64,000 nucleotides of DNA from Pseudomonadota bacterium (GTDB lineage: Bacteria > Bdellovibrionota > Bacteriovoracia > Bacteriovoracales > Bacteriovoracaceae). The position numbers and the translations under genes are program-made. The notes beneath the pieces were generated by a model that saw nothing but the letters and a program-made list of their open reading frames with translations, made no database searches and was not told where the DNA came from. Shown here one piece after another: positions 17,612 through 26,091 of this stretch; position 1 is the first letter of the stretch; each line of letters opens with the position of its first letter. The DNA is taken from positions 43,454 through 107,453 of the forward strand of contig JAIYDL010000010.1 in NCBI GenBank assembly GCA_027487515.1. The letters run 5' to 3'.

Positions 17612-18862
17612 TTAGATCGTGTCAGTCACGAGTCGGCCGGTGCGGGCCGCGTCCAAGAAATCGGACAGGCCTCCGGTGCCTGAGCTCCCCTGGCCCTGCC
17701 AAGAGGTATGAAGGCGGCCGTAGTAGTCGGAGAGGTCATTGCCACAGGCCGCGCCGCCGCCGTGGAGCTGGCCCACGACTCGCTTGGAGGAGTTGAAGAG
17801 GGGCGAGCCTGAAGAGCCGGGTTCAGTTGTTCCCTTGTCCCAGTCAATCACCCGCACGTGGGTTCCGTCACCGGGTGAGCTCTGACCGCTGTACGAAGAG
17901 ATGACAGCTTTTTCGTTCTCAAAGGAGATCGACTTCTCGTCGACGTTTGGATGATGGATGGCAACCACCGGGCTGTCATGCCCAGTCGCCGTCGCGTCCC
18001 AGCCAGCGTACTTCACGTTCCACTTCGAGTCCGGCTGAGTGTTTAACCGCACGAGAGTGAAGTCGGAGCGAGAGCCGCTGACGAGGTGAGTGGAGCCGGT
18101 CTGGAAGTCTGTGAGTTTGCCGTCACGGCTTCCGCCGCAAGCAGAGGTCTGGTAATTCCAGTAAACCACTAGGGTCGCCGCCGTTGCAGCCGTGATCCGG
18201 CAGTGGGCCGCGGTCATGAAGTACGGGGTCCGATCCCCGGCCGTGTTATTCACCATGAAGCCGGTGCAGAAGCGCGAGCCTCCGGTGGAAATCACTGCCA
18301 CCGCATTCACTTGGTTCTCCCAGCCTTTTGAATCACTGCAGGCGACGTCGACGTTACACCCACCGGCCTTGAGAGTGGACTGGCCGAAGGTGCGAAAGCC
18401 TTGACCCACGTGGCCTAGCTCGACGTCCACCTGACCCACCACTTCCGGCGGAGCCGTGAGCTCAATCACGACGTCATCGGACATGATGACCGGAGTCCAG
18501 AGCTCGCCCTGCGGGTTATTGTCTTTTGCCGTAAACGATCGAATGAATTGAGTCCGGTCCGCGGAATAGATCGCGAGCTCCGCACCGGGAGGAAGCTTGA
18601 AGCGAGTGAAGCCGAAGTTCAAAGAAACTGCGTTCGGGGCAGTGACCTGGTGAGTCCAGACATAATCTGCGCCGGTCTTCTCCCAGCTCGGCTTAACTGA
18701 GAGGCGGTGCGGGACTGCGAAGCGCGGGGCTTCGCCCTTTTTTTCAGCACCGAGCTCTTGATCGTGGAGCGACTGGATGTCCAGCGGCCGCAAGAAGGTA
18801 GAGCTAGCGGAATAGGCTTCAAACGTGAGGGCCAAGACGGCGAAGGCTGCAAAATATCTCAT
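17612..18862 (-). CDS. Secreted lysyl-endopeptidase-like serine protease
   Basis: 416 residues from the ATG at 18862, which has GAGGAG just upstream and begins a clear signal peptide (MRYFAAFAVLALTFEAYSA); the open frame upstream of it is discarded. An N-terminal beta-rich region of about 150 residues (VSLNFGFTRFKLPPGAELAIYS) precedes a chymotrypsin-fold domain of the Achromobacter lysyl endopeptidase type: CTGFMVNNTAGDRTPYFMTA then AHC (His), SDFTLVRLN (Asp), GTTEPGSSGSPLFN (Ser) and VGQLHGGGAACG. The Cys pattern suits disulfides outside the cytoplasm. The leader contains a palindrome similar to the operator of the adjacent marR gene. Confidence 0.9.
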   Translation of the reverse strand: MRYFAAFAVLALTFEAYSASSTFLRPLDIQSLHDQELGAEKKGEAPRFAVPHRLSVKPSWEKTGADYVWTHQVTAPNAVSLNFGFTRFKLPPGAELAIYSADRTQFIRSFTAKDNNPQGELWTPVIMSDDVVIELTAPPEVVGQVDVELGHVGQGFRTFGQSTLKAGGCNVDVACSDSKGWENQVNAVAVISTGGSRFCTGFMVNNTAGDRTPYFMTAAHCRITAATAATLVVYWNYQTSACGGSRDGKLTDFQTGSTHLVSGSRSDFTLVRLNTQPDSKWNVKYAGWDATATGHDSPVVAIHHPNVDEKSISFENEKAVISSYSGQSSPGDGTHVRVIDWDKGTTEPGSSGSPLFNSSKRVVGQLHGGGAACGNDLSDYYGRLHTSWQGQGSSGTGGLSDFLDAARTGRLVTDTI

Positions 18863-18879
18863 GTCTCCTCCTTGAGAAC

Positions 18880-18894
18880 TTTTATTAAATAAAA
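18880..18894. promoter_or_regulatory. TTTTATT-A-AATAAAA palindrome, possible second MarR site
   Basis: A perfect 7-1-7 inverted repeat in the leader of the secreted protease gene, 17 bases before its ATG. It shares TTTATTAA with the palindrome in front of marR, so it may be a second binding site. The AT-only content makes chance a real possibility. Confidence 0.35.
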
Positions 18895-19022
18895 CGATAG
18901 TGACAAAAAATCTGAGTGCCATCTAACATTTACTCTCATCCGATGCACGGAGTCTGAGCAGCTTTGTCTAATATTTTCGCGAGATCTTGACTGGACAAGC
19001 CCGAGGCAGATTTTTATATTTA

Positions 19023-19045
19023 ACTTTATTAACTATTAATAAAGT
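19023..19045. promoter_or_regulatory. Perfect 23-bp palindromic operator before marR
   Basis: ACTTTATTAA-CTA-TTAATAAAGT is a perfect 10-3-10 inverted repeat ending five bases before the marR start codon. Its size and symmetry fit a MarR dimer site for autoregulation of the marR-tolC-RND operon. The right arm contains a possible -10 (TAATAA), so binding would block transcription start. No Shine-Dalgarno lies between it and the ATG. Confidence 0.75.
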
Positions 19046-19050
19046 ACAGT

Positions 19051-19470
19051 ATGCTCACGGATTTGATTCTCACCTCCATCCCTCTTGCGGTCCGCACCCT
19101 CCGGCGGTCGAGTGCGAGTTCGCTCGGCGGAGAAATCACGTTCCAGCAGTTTCGGGTGCTCTCGCAGGTTCACGAGGGCATGGGTCAAACGCAGATCTCT
19201 CAGAATCTGCAGATTTCGGTGGCCGCCGTCTCGAAGCTCGTGGACCTCCTGGTGAAGCGTGAACTGGTGAAACGCACTCCTGGGGTCGACCGAAGGAGCC
19301 ACCGGCTGACCTTAACCCGGGAAGGGGAAAAGCTCCGGCGCACGGTCCACGATGCGGTGGCGCGGGAGCTTCAGCGCAATTTGAAACAACTCACTAAGCA
19401 AGAGCTCTCGGACCTCGAGCGGGGTCTGGCAGTGCTCGATAAACTCATGGGATTCGTCAATGAAAAGTAG
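19051..19470 (+). CDS. MarR family transcriptional regulator
   Basis: 139 residues with a winged helix-turn-helix: ITFQQFRVLSQVHEGMGQTQISQNLQ, recognition helix SVAAVSKLVDLLVKRELVKR, and wing TPGVDRRSHRLTLTREG, the last two being hallmark MarR features. The flanking helices would dimerise. It probably represses its own operon and responds to a pump substrate. It overlaps the tolC-like gene by 11 bp. No Shine-Dalgarno precedes the ATG; a leaderless mRNA is possible. Confidence 0.93.
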   Translation: MLTDLILTSIPLAVRTLRRSSASSLGGEITFQQFRVLSQVHEGMGQTQISQNLQISVAAVSKLVDLLVKRELVKRTPGVDRRSHRLTLTREGEKLRRTVHDAVARELQRNLKQLTKQELSDLERGLAVLDKLMGFVNEK

Positions 19471-20698
19471 ATTCACTCCTCTCCTCGTTTTCGTCCTCGC
19501 CTCGGCACCAGCGAGTGCTGCCACTTTGAAGGAAGCCTTCACCATGGCACGAGGGAACATGGAGACCCTGAAGCGGGCGTCTCTCCAGGTCACGCAGACC
19601 GAGGAGCAAAAAGTCCAGGCCCGCGCCGCGGTTCTTCCGACCATCGCCGGAGTGGGGTCGTACACCCGCATCGACCCACCAGCGCAGGCGGGGCGAAGCC
19701 CCTTCCTCCTGACCCGGCAGTACACAGCTGCGATCCGCCTCTCTCAACCCATTCTGAGAGGAGGAGTGATTTCGGCGTACCAGCTCGCCCAAGATAATTT
19801 ACTCCTGGCCCGCTACCAGCGGGACGCCACAGAACTCAGTCTCTACCAGCTGGTGATCAACGCGTATTATAATGTTGCCGTCGCCCAGGTGGACGTGAAG
19901 AACGTGGACGAACTGCTGCGGTTTAGCCGCGAGAGGGTTCGGGACATTCGAGACCGGACGGCGATCGGTCGCTCCCGCCGAGGGGAGCTGGTTGAAGCCG
20001 AGGCGCAGTTGCACATCGCTGAATCCCAGTACCAACAAACTCTCATTGGGCTCGAGCAGGCGGAAAAAAACTACGAGTTCCTGACCCTCACCCGCCCGGG
20101 CCCCATCACCGTCGACGCCGCTGTCCCAGAAGCGATGCCCCCGCTCGGGGAGCTCCTTCAGAAAGTTCGCACCAGACCCGACGTCTTGGCGGGCCTGCAA
20201 GAAGCCACCGTTGCCGGTCGGCAGATCGAAATCGCCAAAGGGGGACACTACCCGCAGGTTGATTTGACCAGCAACTATTACATCGATCGGACCGGAGTTC
20301 TCGCGACGTCAGAGTGGGACGTCGGTGTTCAGGTGAGTCTCCCCATCTTCCAAGGAGGTGGAATCGCCTCCCAAGTCCGGGCCGCGGCGGAGGGTCGACG
20401 GATCGCCGAACTGCGCGGGGCAGAGACCCTTCGAAGTGCGGAGCGGGACATCACCGTGAACTACCAAAACCTCTTGAAGATTCGGGAACAATTAAAATCC
20501 CTCCGAGAAGCGCTTCGCAAATCCGAAGAAGTCTACCGGTTGAACAAGCGCGACTACCAGTTTGGGCTCGTGACGAATCTCGATGTCCTGCAGTCCTTGA
20601 ACCTTTACATTGAAACGAAGCGCTCCTACGACTCCCTCGTTTCCGTGGGCCACCTTAACTATAGAAACCTTGAAGCTCTCACAGGAGTTCTCCCATGA
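19460..20698 (+). CDS. TolC-family outer membrane efflux protein
   Basis: 412 residues with a signal peptide (RFTPLLVFVLASAPASAA). Two repeated outer-membrane efflux halves are present: LKEAFTMARGNMETLKRASLQV to about 200, and about 235-410 with GLVTNLDVLQSLNLYIETKRSYDSLVSVGHLNYRNLEALTG, the typical end of TolC proteins. It forms the trimeric outer-membrane channel. It overlaps marR by 11 bp and the RND gene by 4 bp (ATGA), so all three are translated as a unit. Confidence 0.93.
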   Translation: MKSRFTPLLVFVLASAPASAATLKEAFTMARGNMETLKRASLQVTQTEEQKVQARAAVLPTIAGVGSYTRIDPPAQAGRSPFLLTRQYTAAIRLSQPILRGGVISAYQLAQDNLLLARYQRDATELSLYQLVINAYYNVAVAQVDVKNVDELLRFSRERVRDIRDRTAIGRSRRGELVEAEAQLHIAESQYQQTLIGLEQAEKNYEFLTLTRPGPITVDAAVPEAMPPLGELLQKVRTRPDVLAGLQEATVAGRQIEIAKGGHYPQVDLTSNYYIDRTGVLATSEWDVGVQVSLPIFQGGGIASQVRAAAEGRRIAELRGAETLRSAERDITVNYQNLLKIREQLKSLREALRKSEEVYRLNKRDYQFGLVTNLDVLQSLNLYIETKRSYDSLVSVGHLNYRNLEALTGVLP

Positions 20699-23600
20699 GT
20701 CTCTCCGATATTTCGATCCGAAAACCAGTCTTCGCTTGGATGCTCATGGCCGCCATGATCATCTTCGGCTACCTCTCGATGCGGCAGATGGGAGTGAGCC
20801 AGCTGCCGGATGTGGACTTCCCGGTGGTGAACATCTCCGTGAACTACGAAGGCGCTGCTCCGGAGGTGATGGAACTCGATGTGATCGATCCCATCGAATC
20901 CGCCGTGCTCTCGGTGGAAGGGGTCAAAACCCTCTCCTCATCGGCCCGGCTAGGGTCGGCCAATATTTCCGTCGAGTTTGGGCTCGAGAAGGACATCGAC
21001 ACCGCGGTCTCCGAAATCGAAGCCCGGATCAACCAGGCGAACCGCTTCCTCCCGGAATCCATCGATCCACCGATCATCACCAAGGTGAACCCGGATGACC
21101 GGCCCATCATGTGGCTAGCGGTCTCCTCTGATACCTGGTCCCGCAAAGACCTCATGTCCTTCGTGCGAGATACCCTCAAGGACCAGTTCCAAACTGTTTC
21201 TGGGGTGGCCGACGTTTTCCTGGGTGGCTACGTAGAACCGAACCTGCGAGTCTGGGTGTCTAACGACAAGCTCAATCAGTACCAGCTCACGGTCAACGAC
21301 CTGATCTCGGCGATCCAGTCCGAGCACAAAGAATCCCCCTCGGGCTTCATCGAAGACCCCATCAAGGAGAAAAACGTCCGGACCCTGGGCGAGGCCACCA
21401 GTGTCGCCCAGTTCGAGCAGCTCCCGATCATCCGCCGAGGTGGGGCGCCGAATTTCGTTCCGATCTACATGCGCAACGTCGTATCCGTGGAGGAAGGCCT
21501 CGCCGACGTGCGACGCTTCTCGCGGGTCAACGGCAAGACCGCCATCGGCCTCGGGGTTCGGAAACAGCGGGGCTCAAACGCCGTCGACGTCGCGACGGGG
21601 ATCAAAGCGAAAATGGCCGAGATCCAGAAGAATCTCCCGAAGGGCGTCTCCATCGGTTTAAACTTCGACACCACCCAGTTCATCGAAGACTCGGTCCACG
21701 AGCTCTCGTTTACGATGGTGCTGTCGGCCCTCCTCACGGCCGTGGTCTGCTGGCTCTTCCTCGGGTCCTTCACGGCCACGATCAACGTCATCCTCGCGAT
21801 CCCGACCTCGATCCTCGGTGCGTTCATCATCCTGAAGTACATGAACTTCACCTTGAACACGTTCACCCTCCTGGGTCTGTCCCTCTCGATCGGAATCGTG
21901 GTCGATGACGCCATCATGGTGCTCGAAAACATCTACCGGCACCACGAAGAAGGGAAGGATAAGGTGCGCGCCTCCCTCGACGGAGCGAACGAAATTTCCT
22001 TTGCGGCGCTGGCCGCGACGGTCGCCATCATCGCGATCTTCTTCCCGGTCGCTCTCATGGACGGGATCATCGGGAAGTTCTTCTTCCAGTTCGGCATCAC
22101 CATGTCCGTGGCCGTGGCCCTCTCCTACGTCGAGGCGCTTACCCTGACCCCGATGCGGACGAGTCAGTTCATGGAGGACACCACACGGCAGTCGAAGATT
22201 GGCCGTGCCGTGGGTAAACTCTTTGAACGAGTCACGGCGCTTTACCGCTCGTCTCTCGAGGTCGCCCTGAACCATCGCCTCATGGTCCTCTTCACCTCCC
22301 TGGCCTTCTTCGCCGGGTCTCTTTACCTGGTGAAGTTGATCCCTAAAGAATTCACTCCGGCGCAGGATACCTCTTCCTTCATGGTTCGGTTGAAGACCGC
22401 CGACGGGTCTTCGCTCGAGTTCACTGACATCGCCACCAAGGAAGTCGAGGAATACTTCAGTAAGCGAAAAGAAGTGCAGCGCTTCTTCGTTTCCGTCGGT
22501 GGGTTCGGTGGCGGTGGCGGGAGTGAGTCCAATTCGGCCATGATGTTCGTCACCCTCCTTCCGCCGGCGAAGCGTCCGGTTGATCCCGAGAAGGGAAGGC
22601 CCTTGAAGCAAACCGAACTCCTCGATGTCTACCGCCAGGATTTTAAGAAGTTCAGCAAGGCCAAGGTCTTCGTGCAGGATACTTCCCAGGGTGGCTTCAG
22701 TGCCTCCGGCCGGGGGTTCCCAGTGGAGTTCACGCTGACCGGGGGCAACTGGCGCACCCTTGTGAACGCGTCGAAGGCCGTGATGGAGGACATGAAAACC
22801 TCGAAGATCTACACCGACATCGACACCGACTACAAGGAATCCGTCCTCGAGATTCAGATTTTCCCGAACCGCGAGCAGGCGAAGCTTCGTGGGGTTTCCG
22901 TGCAGGAAATCGGCGTGACGATCAACGCTCTCATCGGCGGAGTCATCGTGGGCAAGTACTCGAAAGACGGCCACCGGAATGACATCCGAATAAAAATGTC
23001 CGACGCCTCGAAGAGTCAGCTCGACGACCTGAAGAAAATCTTCGTCCGCAATACCCGCGGCGAGCTGGTGAAGCTCTTGGACGTGGTGAGTGTGAAAGAG
23101 CTTCCGGGGGTGCAGACCATCAACAGGCGGCAGCGGCAAAGGGCCGTCACCATCTTCGCCGGGGTCGCCTCTGGGAAATCCCAGGGCGAGGCCTTGGATA
23201 AAGTCCGGGATCTCACTCGGAAGCATTTGCCTCCGGGCTACGGCCTCGTGGAGTCTGGCTCCTCGGAGACCTTCCGGGAAACCTTCCGCAGCCTCCTGTT
23301 TGCCTTGGGCCTTGGGGTCATCATCGCGTACATGATCCTCGGCGCTCAGTTCAACAGCTTCCTAGATCCAATCACGGTGCTAGTGGCGCTTCCGTTTAGT
23401 ATCTCCGGGGCCTTCCTCGGTCTCTGGGGCCAGGGGCAGTCCCTGAACATGTACTCCATGATCGGACTCATCCTCTTGATGGGGATTGTGAAAAAGAATT
23501 CCATCCTGTTGGTGGACTTCACAAACCAGCGGCGGGATGAAGGCCTTGGGGTTCGCGATGCCTTGCGGGACGCTTGCCCTAAGAGACTCCGTCCGATCCT

Positions 23601-23787
23601 CATGACGACGTTCTCAACCGTCGCCGGGGCGATCCCTCTGGCCTTCTCCATCGGTCCTGGGTCTGAGTCACTCAAACCCATGGCCGTGGCGATCATCTGG
23701 GGGAGCTTAATTTCGACGGTGCTGACGCTCCTGGTGGTTCCGTCCTTTTATTCCCTCATGGCGAAAGACCGGCGGCGGATTCCGTGA
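20695..23787 (+). CDS. RND efflux transporter (AcrB/MdtB family)
   Basis: 1030 residues, a full-length RND pump subunit with twelve membrane segments in the usual 1+5+1+5 arrangement and two large periplasmic loops. The N-terminus (SIRKPVFAWMLMAAMIIFGYLSM) and the proton-relay motif GLSLSIGIVVDDAIMVLENI in TM4, with its two aspartates, are typical of the HAE1 group. A glycine-rich stretch GGFGGGGGSESNS sits in the second periplasmic loop. It would export hydrophobic compounds using the proton gradient. No periplasmic adaptor (membrane fusion protein) is encoded in this operon, although these pumps normally need one. Confidence 0.95.
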   Translation: MSLSDISIRKPVFAWMLMAAMIIFGYLSMRQMGVSQLPDVDFPVVNISVNYEGAAPEVMELDVIDPIESAVLSVEGVKTLSSSARLGSANISVEFGLEKDIDTAVSEIEARINQANRFLPESIDPPIITKVNPDDRPIMWLAVSSDTWSRKDLMSFVRDTLKDQFQTVSGVADVFLGGYVEPNLRVWVSNDKLNQYQLTVNDLISAIQSEHKESPSGFIEDPIKEKNVRTLGEATSVAQFEQLPIIRRGGAPNFVPIYMRNVVSVEEGLADVRRFSRVNGKTAIGLGVRKQRGSNAVDVATGIKAKMAEIQKNLPKGVSIGLNFDTTQFIEDSVHELSFTMVLSALLTAVVCWLFLGSFTATINVILAIPTSILGAFIILKYMNFTLNTFTLLGLSLSIGIVVDDAIMVLENIYRHHEEGKDKVRASLDGANEISFAALAATVAIIAIFFPVALMDGIIGKFFFQFGITMSVAVALSYVEALTLTPMRTSQFMEDTTRQSKIGRAVGKLFERVTALYRSSLEVALNHRLMVLFTSLAFFAGSLYLVKLIPKEFTPAQDTSSFMVRLKTADGSSLEFTDIATKEVEEYFSKRKEVQRFFVSVGGFGGGGGSESNSAMMFVTLLPPAKRPVDPEKGRPLKQTELLDVYRQDFKKFSKAKVFVQDTSQGGFSASGRGFPVEFTLTGGNWRTLVNASKAVMEDMKTSKIYTDIDTDYKESVLEIQIFPNREQAKLRGVSVQEIGVTINALIGGVIVGKYSKDGHRNDIRIKMSDASKSQLDDLKKIFVRNTRGELVKLLDVVSVKELPGVQTINRRQRQRAVTIFAGVASGKSQGEALDKVRDLTRKHLPPGYGLVESGSSETFRETFRSLLFALGLGVIIAYMILGAQFNSFLDPITVLVALPFSISGAFLGLWGQGQSLNMYSMIGLILLMGIVKKNSILLVDFTNQRRDEGLGVRDALRDACPKRLRPILMTTFSTVAGAIPLAFSIGPGSESLKPMAVAIIWGSLISTVLTLLVVPSFYSLMAKDRRRIP

Positions 23788-23793
23788 AGTGGG

Positions 23794-23854
23794 GCCGCCT
23801 ACCTCAGTCTCAAGGCCCCGCGTGGGCCGGGGCCTTGAGACTGAGGTAGGCGGC
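23794..23854. repeat. Perfect 26-bp inverted repeat between convergent genes
   Basis: Left arm 23794-23819 and right arm 23829-23854 are exact reverse complements, with a 9-base loop. The right arm is inside the 3' end of the ABC ATPase gene and the left arm supplies that gene's stop codon. There is no T-run on either side, so it is not a standard intrinsic terminator, though such a stem could still halt transcription from both directions. Confidence 0.9.
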
Positions 23855-24595
23855 GATGCCCGGTTCGACGTCTCCGAAGTAGGTGATCTTGCCTTGGTTG
23901 AGCACCATCACCTTGTTGCAGACCTGGCGGATTTGTTCGGGGGAGTGGGAGACAAAAATCGTCGCACCGGCCCTCTCGATGAAGGAGCGCATGCGCTGGG
24001 CGAGCTTTTTTTGAAAGAAGACATCGGCGCCGTCGAGGACCTCGTCCAGAATTAAAATGTCCGTGGGCACTGCGGAGATGAGGGAGAGGAGCAGGCGCGA
24101 CTGCATCCCTTTTGAATATTTCTTAAACGGGACATCGATGAAGTGCCCGAGCTCGGAGAACTCTGCGGCTTCTTCGACGATGGGCCGAACGTCTCGGATC
24201 GTCGGAAAGAATAACCGCGCTAAAAGCAGGGCGTTTTCCCGGCCCGTGAGTTCGGGCATGATCCCGGTCCCGGTGTCGAAGATGGCCCGGACTTCGGCGC
24301 TGCTCTCGATCGTGCCGTGCTGGGGAATCATCATCCCGGCGATGCACCGGCAGAGTGTAGTTTTGCCGGACCCGTTGACCCCGAGGACTCCGATCCGCAT
24401 CCCGCGTTCGACGCTAAAACTCACCCCACGTAAAACGAAGTAGAGCTCTTCGCGCTGGAAGAAAAAACTCAGTGGTTTTGTCACCGCGGAGACGAAAACG
24501 TCCCGGAGGTCACGCTGGTGGTAGTGATCAAGTTCAAAGTAGACCCGAAGGTCATTCACTCGAAGAAGGACCTCAGAGCTTGAGGTAGAAGTCAT
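23810..24595 (-). CDS. ABC transporter ATP-binding protein, Wzt/polysaccharide-export type
   Basis: 261 residues from the ATG at 24595; the open upstream extension lies inside the permease gene and looks spurious. Motifs: Walker A GVNGSGKT, Q-loop region, signature YSKGMQSRLLLSL in place of LSGGQ, Walker B ILILDEVLDGAD and switch VSHS. The long N-terminal DHYHQRDLRDVF before the core and the signature form are typical of ATPases that export O-antigen, teichoic acid or capsule. The last residues (about YLSLKAPAHAGP) are encoded by the inverted repeat. It overlaps the permease by 23 bp. Confidence 0.9.
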   Translation of the reverse strand: MTSTSSSEVLLRVNDLRVYFELDHYHQRDLRDVFVSAVTKPLSFFFQREELYFVLRGVSFSVERGMRIGVLGVNGSGKTTLCRCIAGMMIPQHGTIESSAEVRAIFDTGTGIMPELTGRENALLLARLFFPTIRDVRPIVEEAAEFSELGHFIDVPFKKYSKGMQSRLLLSLISAVPTDILILDEVLDGADVFFQKKLAQRMRSFIERAGATIFVSHSPEQIRQVCNKVMVLNQGKITYFGDVEPGIAAYLSLKAPAHAGP

Positions 24596-25337
24596 TCTGT
24601 TTCCTTTTCCAGACCAAAAATCCAAGCGCGGTGAAAACCACCGCGACGCCAGCACTCTTCAGGAGGGCAGGGAGGAATTCCTCGAGCGACCCGGTGTGGA
24701 TCACGAGCCGGAAGGGCTCGATGAAATAGAGGATCGGGTTCAGCGCCGCGACCCAGGCGTATCCCGGTGGGATGAACTCCCGGGGATAGAAGATCGGTGT
24801 GAGGAAGAACAAGAGACTGAACACGAAGCCCGTCACAAAATTAATGTCTCGGTGAAACACGTTCAAGATGCTCAGAGTGACCGTGATACTCAGGGTGCCG
24901 ATGAGGAGCGGAGCGAGGGCCAGGGGGAGGAGTGCCAGGAGGAGCGGCGAGCGGTCATAGAAGAGATAAAAAGGAAGCAAGATCAGAACGAAACTCGCGA
25001 CGAAATTAATGAACCCGTCCATCACCTGCGCGCCGAGGATCACCCAGGGGTTCACTTTAAAGGACCGCAGGAGCTGGGCCTGGGTCACGAACACCGGGGT
25101 GCCCATTTGAATCGTGGTGGTGAAGAAGATCCAAGGCAGAAGACCCCCGAGAAGGAAGAGGAGGTAATCGGGCATGTCAATCCGAAGGAACTTCCGAAAC
25201 ACCAAGGCCTGAACACCGAACATGAGGAGGGGATTCAGAACCACCCAGATGAAGCCGGCCCAGGTTTTACGGTATCGGGACTTCATCGAGGCGATGGTGA
25301 GGTCTTGAGTCTGGATCCAGAACTGGCGCAGTGACAT
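24573..25337 (-). CDS. ABC-2 type permease, Wzm-like polysaccharide exporter
   Basis: 254 residues with six hydrophobic segments and the family starts LTIASMKSRYRKTWAGFIWVVLNPLLM and, near the end, FVFSLLFFLTPIFYPREFIP and LNPILYFIEPFRLVIHTG. These belong to the polysaccharide-exporter branch of ABC-2 permeases. With the downstream ATPase it would flip a lipid-linked glycan across the inner membrane. No glycosyltransferase genes are adjacent, so the substrate is unknown. Confidence 0.92.
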   Translation of the reverse strand: MSLRQFWIQTQDLTIASMKSRYRKTWAGFIWVVLNPLLMFGVQALVFRKFLRIDMPDYLLFLLGGLLPWIFFTTTIQMGTPVFVTQAQLLRSFKVNPWVILGAQVMDGFINFVASFVLILLPFYLFYDRSPLLLALLPLALAPLLIGTLSITVTLSILNVFHRDINFVTGFVFSLLFFLTPIFYPREFIPPGYAWVAALNPILYFIEPFRLVIHTGSLEEFLPALLKSAGVAVVFTALGFLVWKRKQNDFYLKL

Positions 25338-25432
25338 GGTTTGATCTTAGCACCATCTTTTGTTCCTGCAACAACTTTGACTTTTCTCGAACGCTGCTGG
25401 CGCTCCGATGCTTGCTTCGGTAAACTTCACTG

Positions 25433-25819
25433 ATGGAACTCGTTGAACTCCTCGTAACCTTCGGTCTCGTCGTCTTGATCTGGATCATCCAGCTTCTCCA
25501 TTACCCGACTTTCCTCTTCGTCCAGAGGGACGCGTTCTCGCGCTTCGAGGCGTTTCACTCCGCCCGAATTTCGATCATCGTGATTCCATTGATGCTCACC
25601 GAATTGGCCCTCGCCCTGATCTCTCCCCGCGCCCTGGTGACACCCCTGGTGGTGATGGTTTGGCTCTCGACTTTTCTTCTCCAGGTTCCCTGCCACAACA
25701 AACTCCAGTCCGGTTTCGATGAGGCGACCATCCATCGGCTCATCAAAACGAATTGGATCAGGACCATTCTCTGGAGCGCGAAGCTCTTCGTTCTCGGGTA
25801 CCAGTGGCGAGCTGGATAA
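25433..25819 (+). CDS. Four-TM membrane protein, unknown function
   Basis: 128 residues with four hydrophobic segments (LLVTFGLVVLIWIIQLLHYP, ISIIVIPLMLTELALALIS, LVTPLVVMVWLSTFLLQVP, and a C-terminal one). Motifs LLHYPTF, RFEAFHSARIS and LQVPCHNKLQ give a small polytopic protein of the sort seen in Bdellovibrio genomes, resembling DUF1772-type proteins. Function unknown. It overlaps the DUF167 gene by 16 bp and is divergent from the ABC exporter. Confidence 0.7.
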   Translation: MELVELLVTFGLVVLIWIIQLLHYPTFLFVQRDAFSRFEAFHSARISIIVIPLMLTELALALISPRALVTPLVVMVWLSTFLLQVPCHNKLQSGFDEATIHRLIKTNWIRTILWSAKLFVLGYQWRAG

Positions 25820-26091
25820 GGTCTCACCCACTAGGGACAACCCTTGACCTTCACATCCAACCCGGAGCCTCTGCCACGGGAATCTCTGGTCTCCATGGCG
25901 ATCGCCTCAAGATTAAAGTCAAGGCACAACCGCAGGCCGGAGAGGCCAACGAAGAACTCCTGAAGTTCATTTCTTTGGTCTTAGGCATTCCGGTGAAAAA
26001 GATTCACCTCTTGAAGGGAGAGAGCTCACGCCAGAAGACGATTCTGGCGGAGCTGAAACTGGAAGAAATTCTTATCTTGATGCCTTATTAA
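25804..26091 (+). CDS. DUF167/YggU family protein
   Basis: 95 residues from GTG 25804, the length and N-terminus (ASWIRSHPLGTTLDLHIQPGAS) expected of YggU-type proteins; an earlier in-frame TTG at 25753 would add residues inside the preceding gene. The core LKIKVKAQPQAGEANEELLKF and VKKIHLLKGESSRQKTI are the family signature. The function of DUF167 proteins is not established. It converges with the protease gene and overlaps its 3' end by 20 bp. Confidence 0.88.
   Translation: MASWIRSHPLGTTLDLHIQPGASATGISGLHGDRLKIKVKAQPQAGEANEELLKFISLVLGIPVKKIHLLKGESSRQKTILAELKLEEILILMPY

Noticed and set aside
18863..18922. A 20-residue extension before the lysyl-protease signal peptide
   Set aside because: GAGGAG and a normal signal peptide define the later ATG.
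21658..23226. A 522-codon open frame on the minus strand inside the RND gene
   Set aside because: It is antisense to clearly conserved RND coding sequence, has a composition rich in His, Asp, Glu and Gly typical of such shadows, and resembles no protein.
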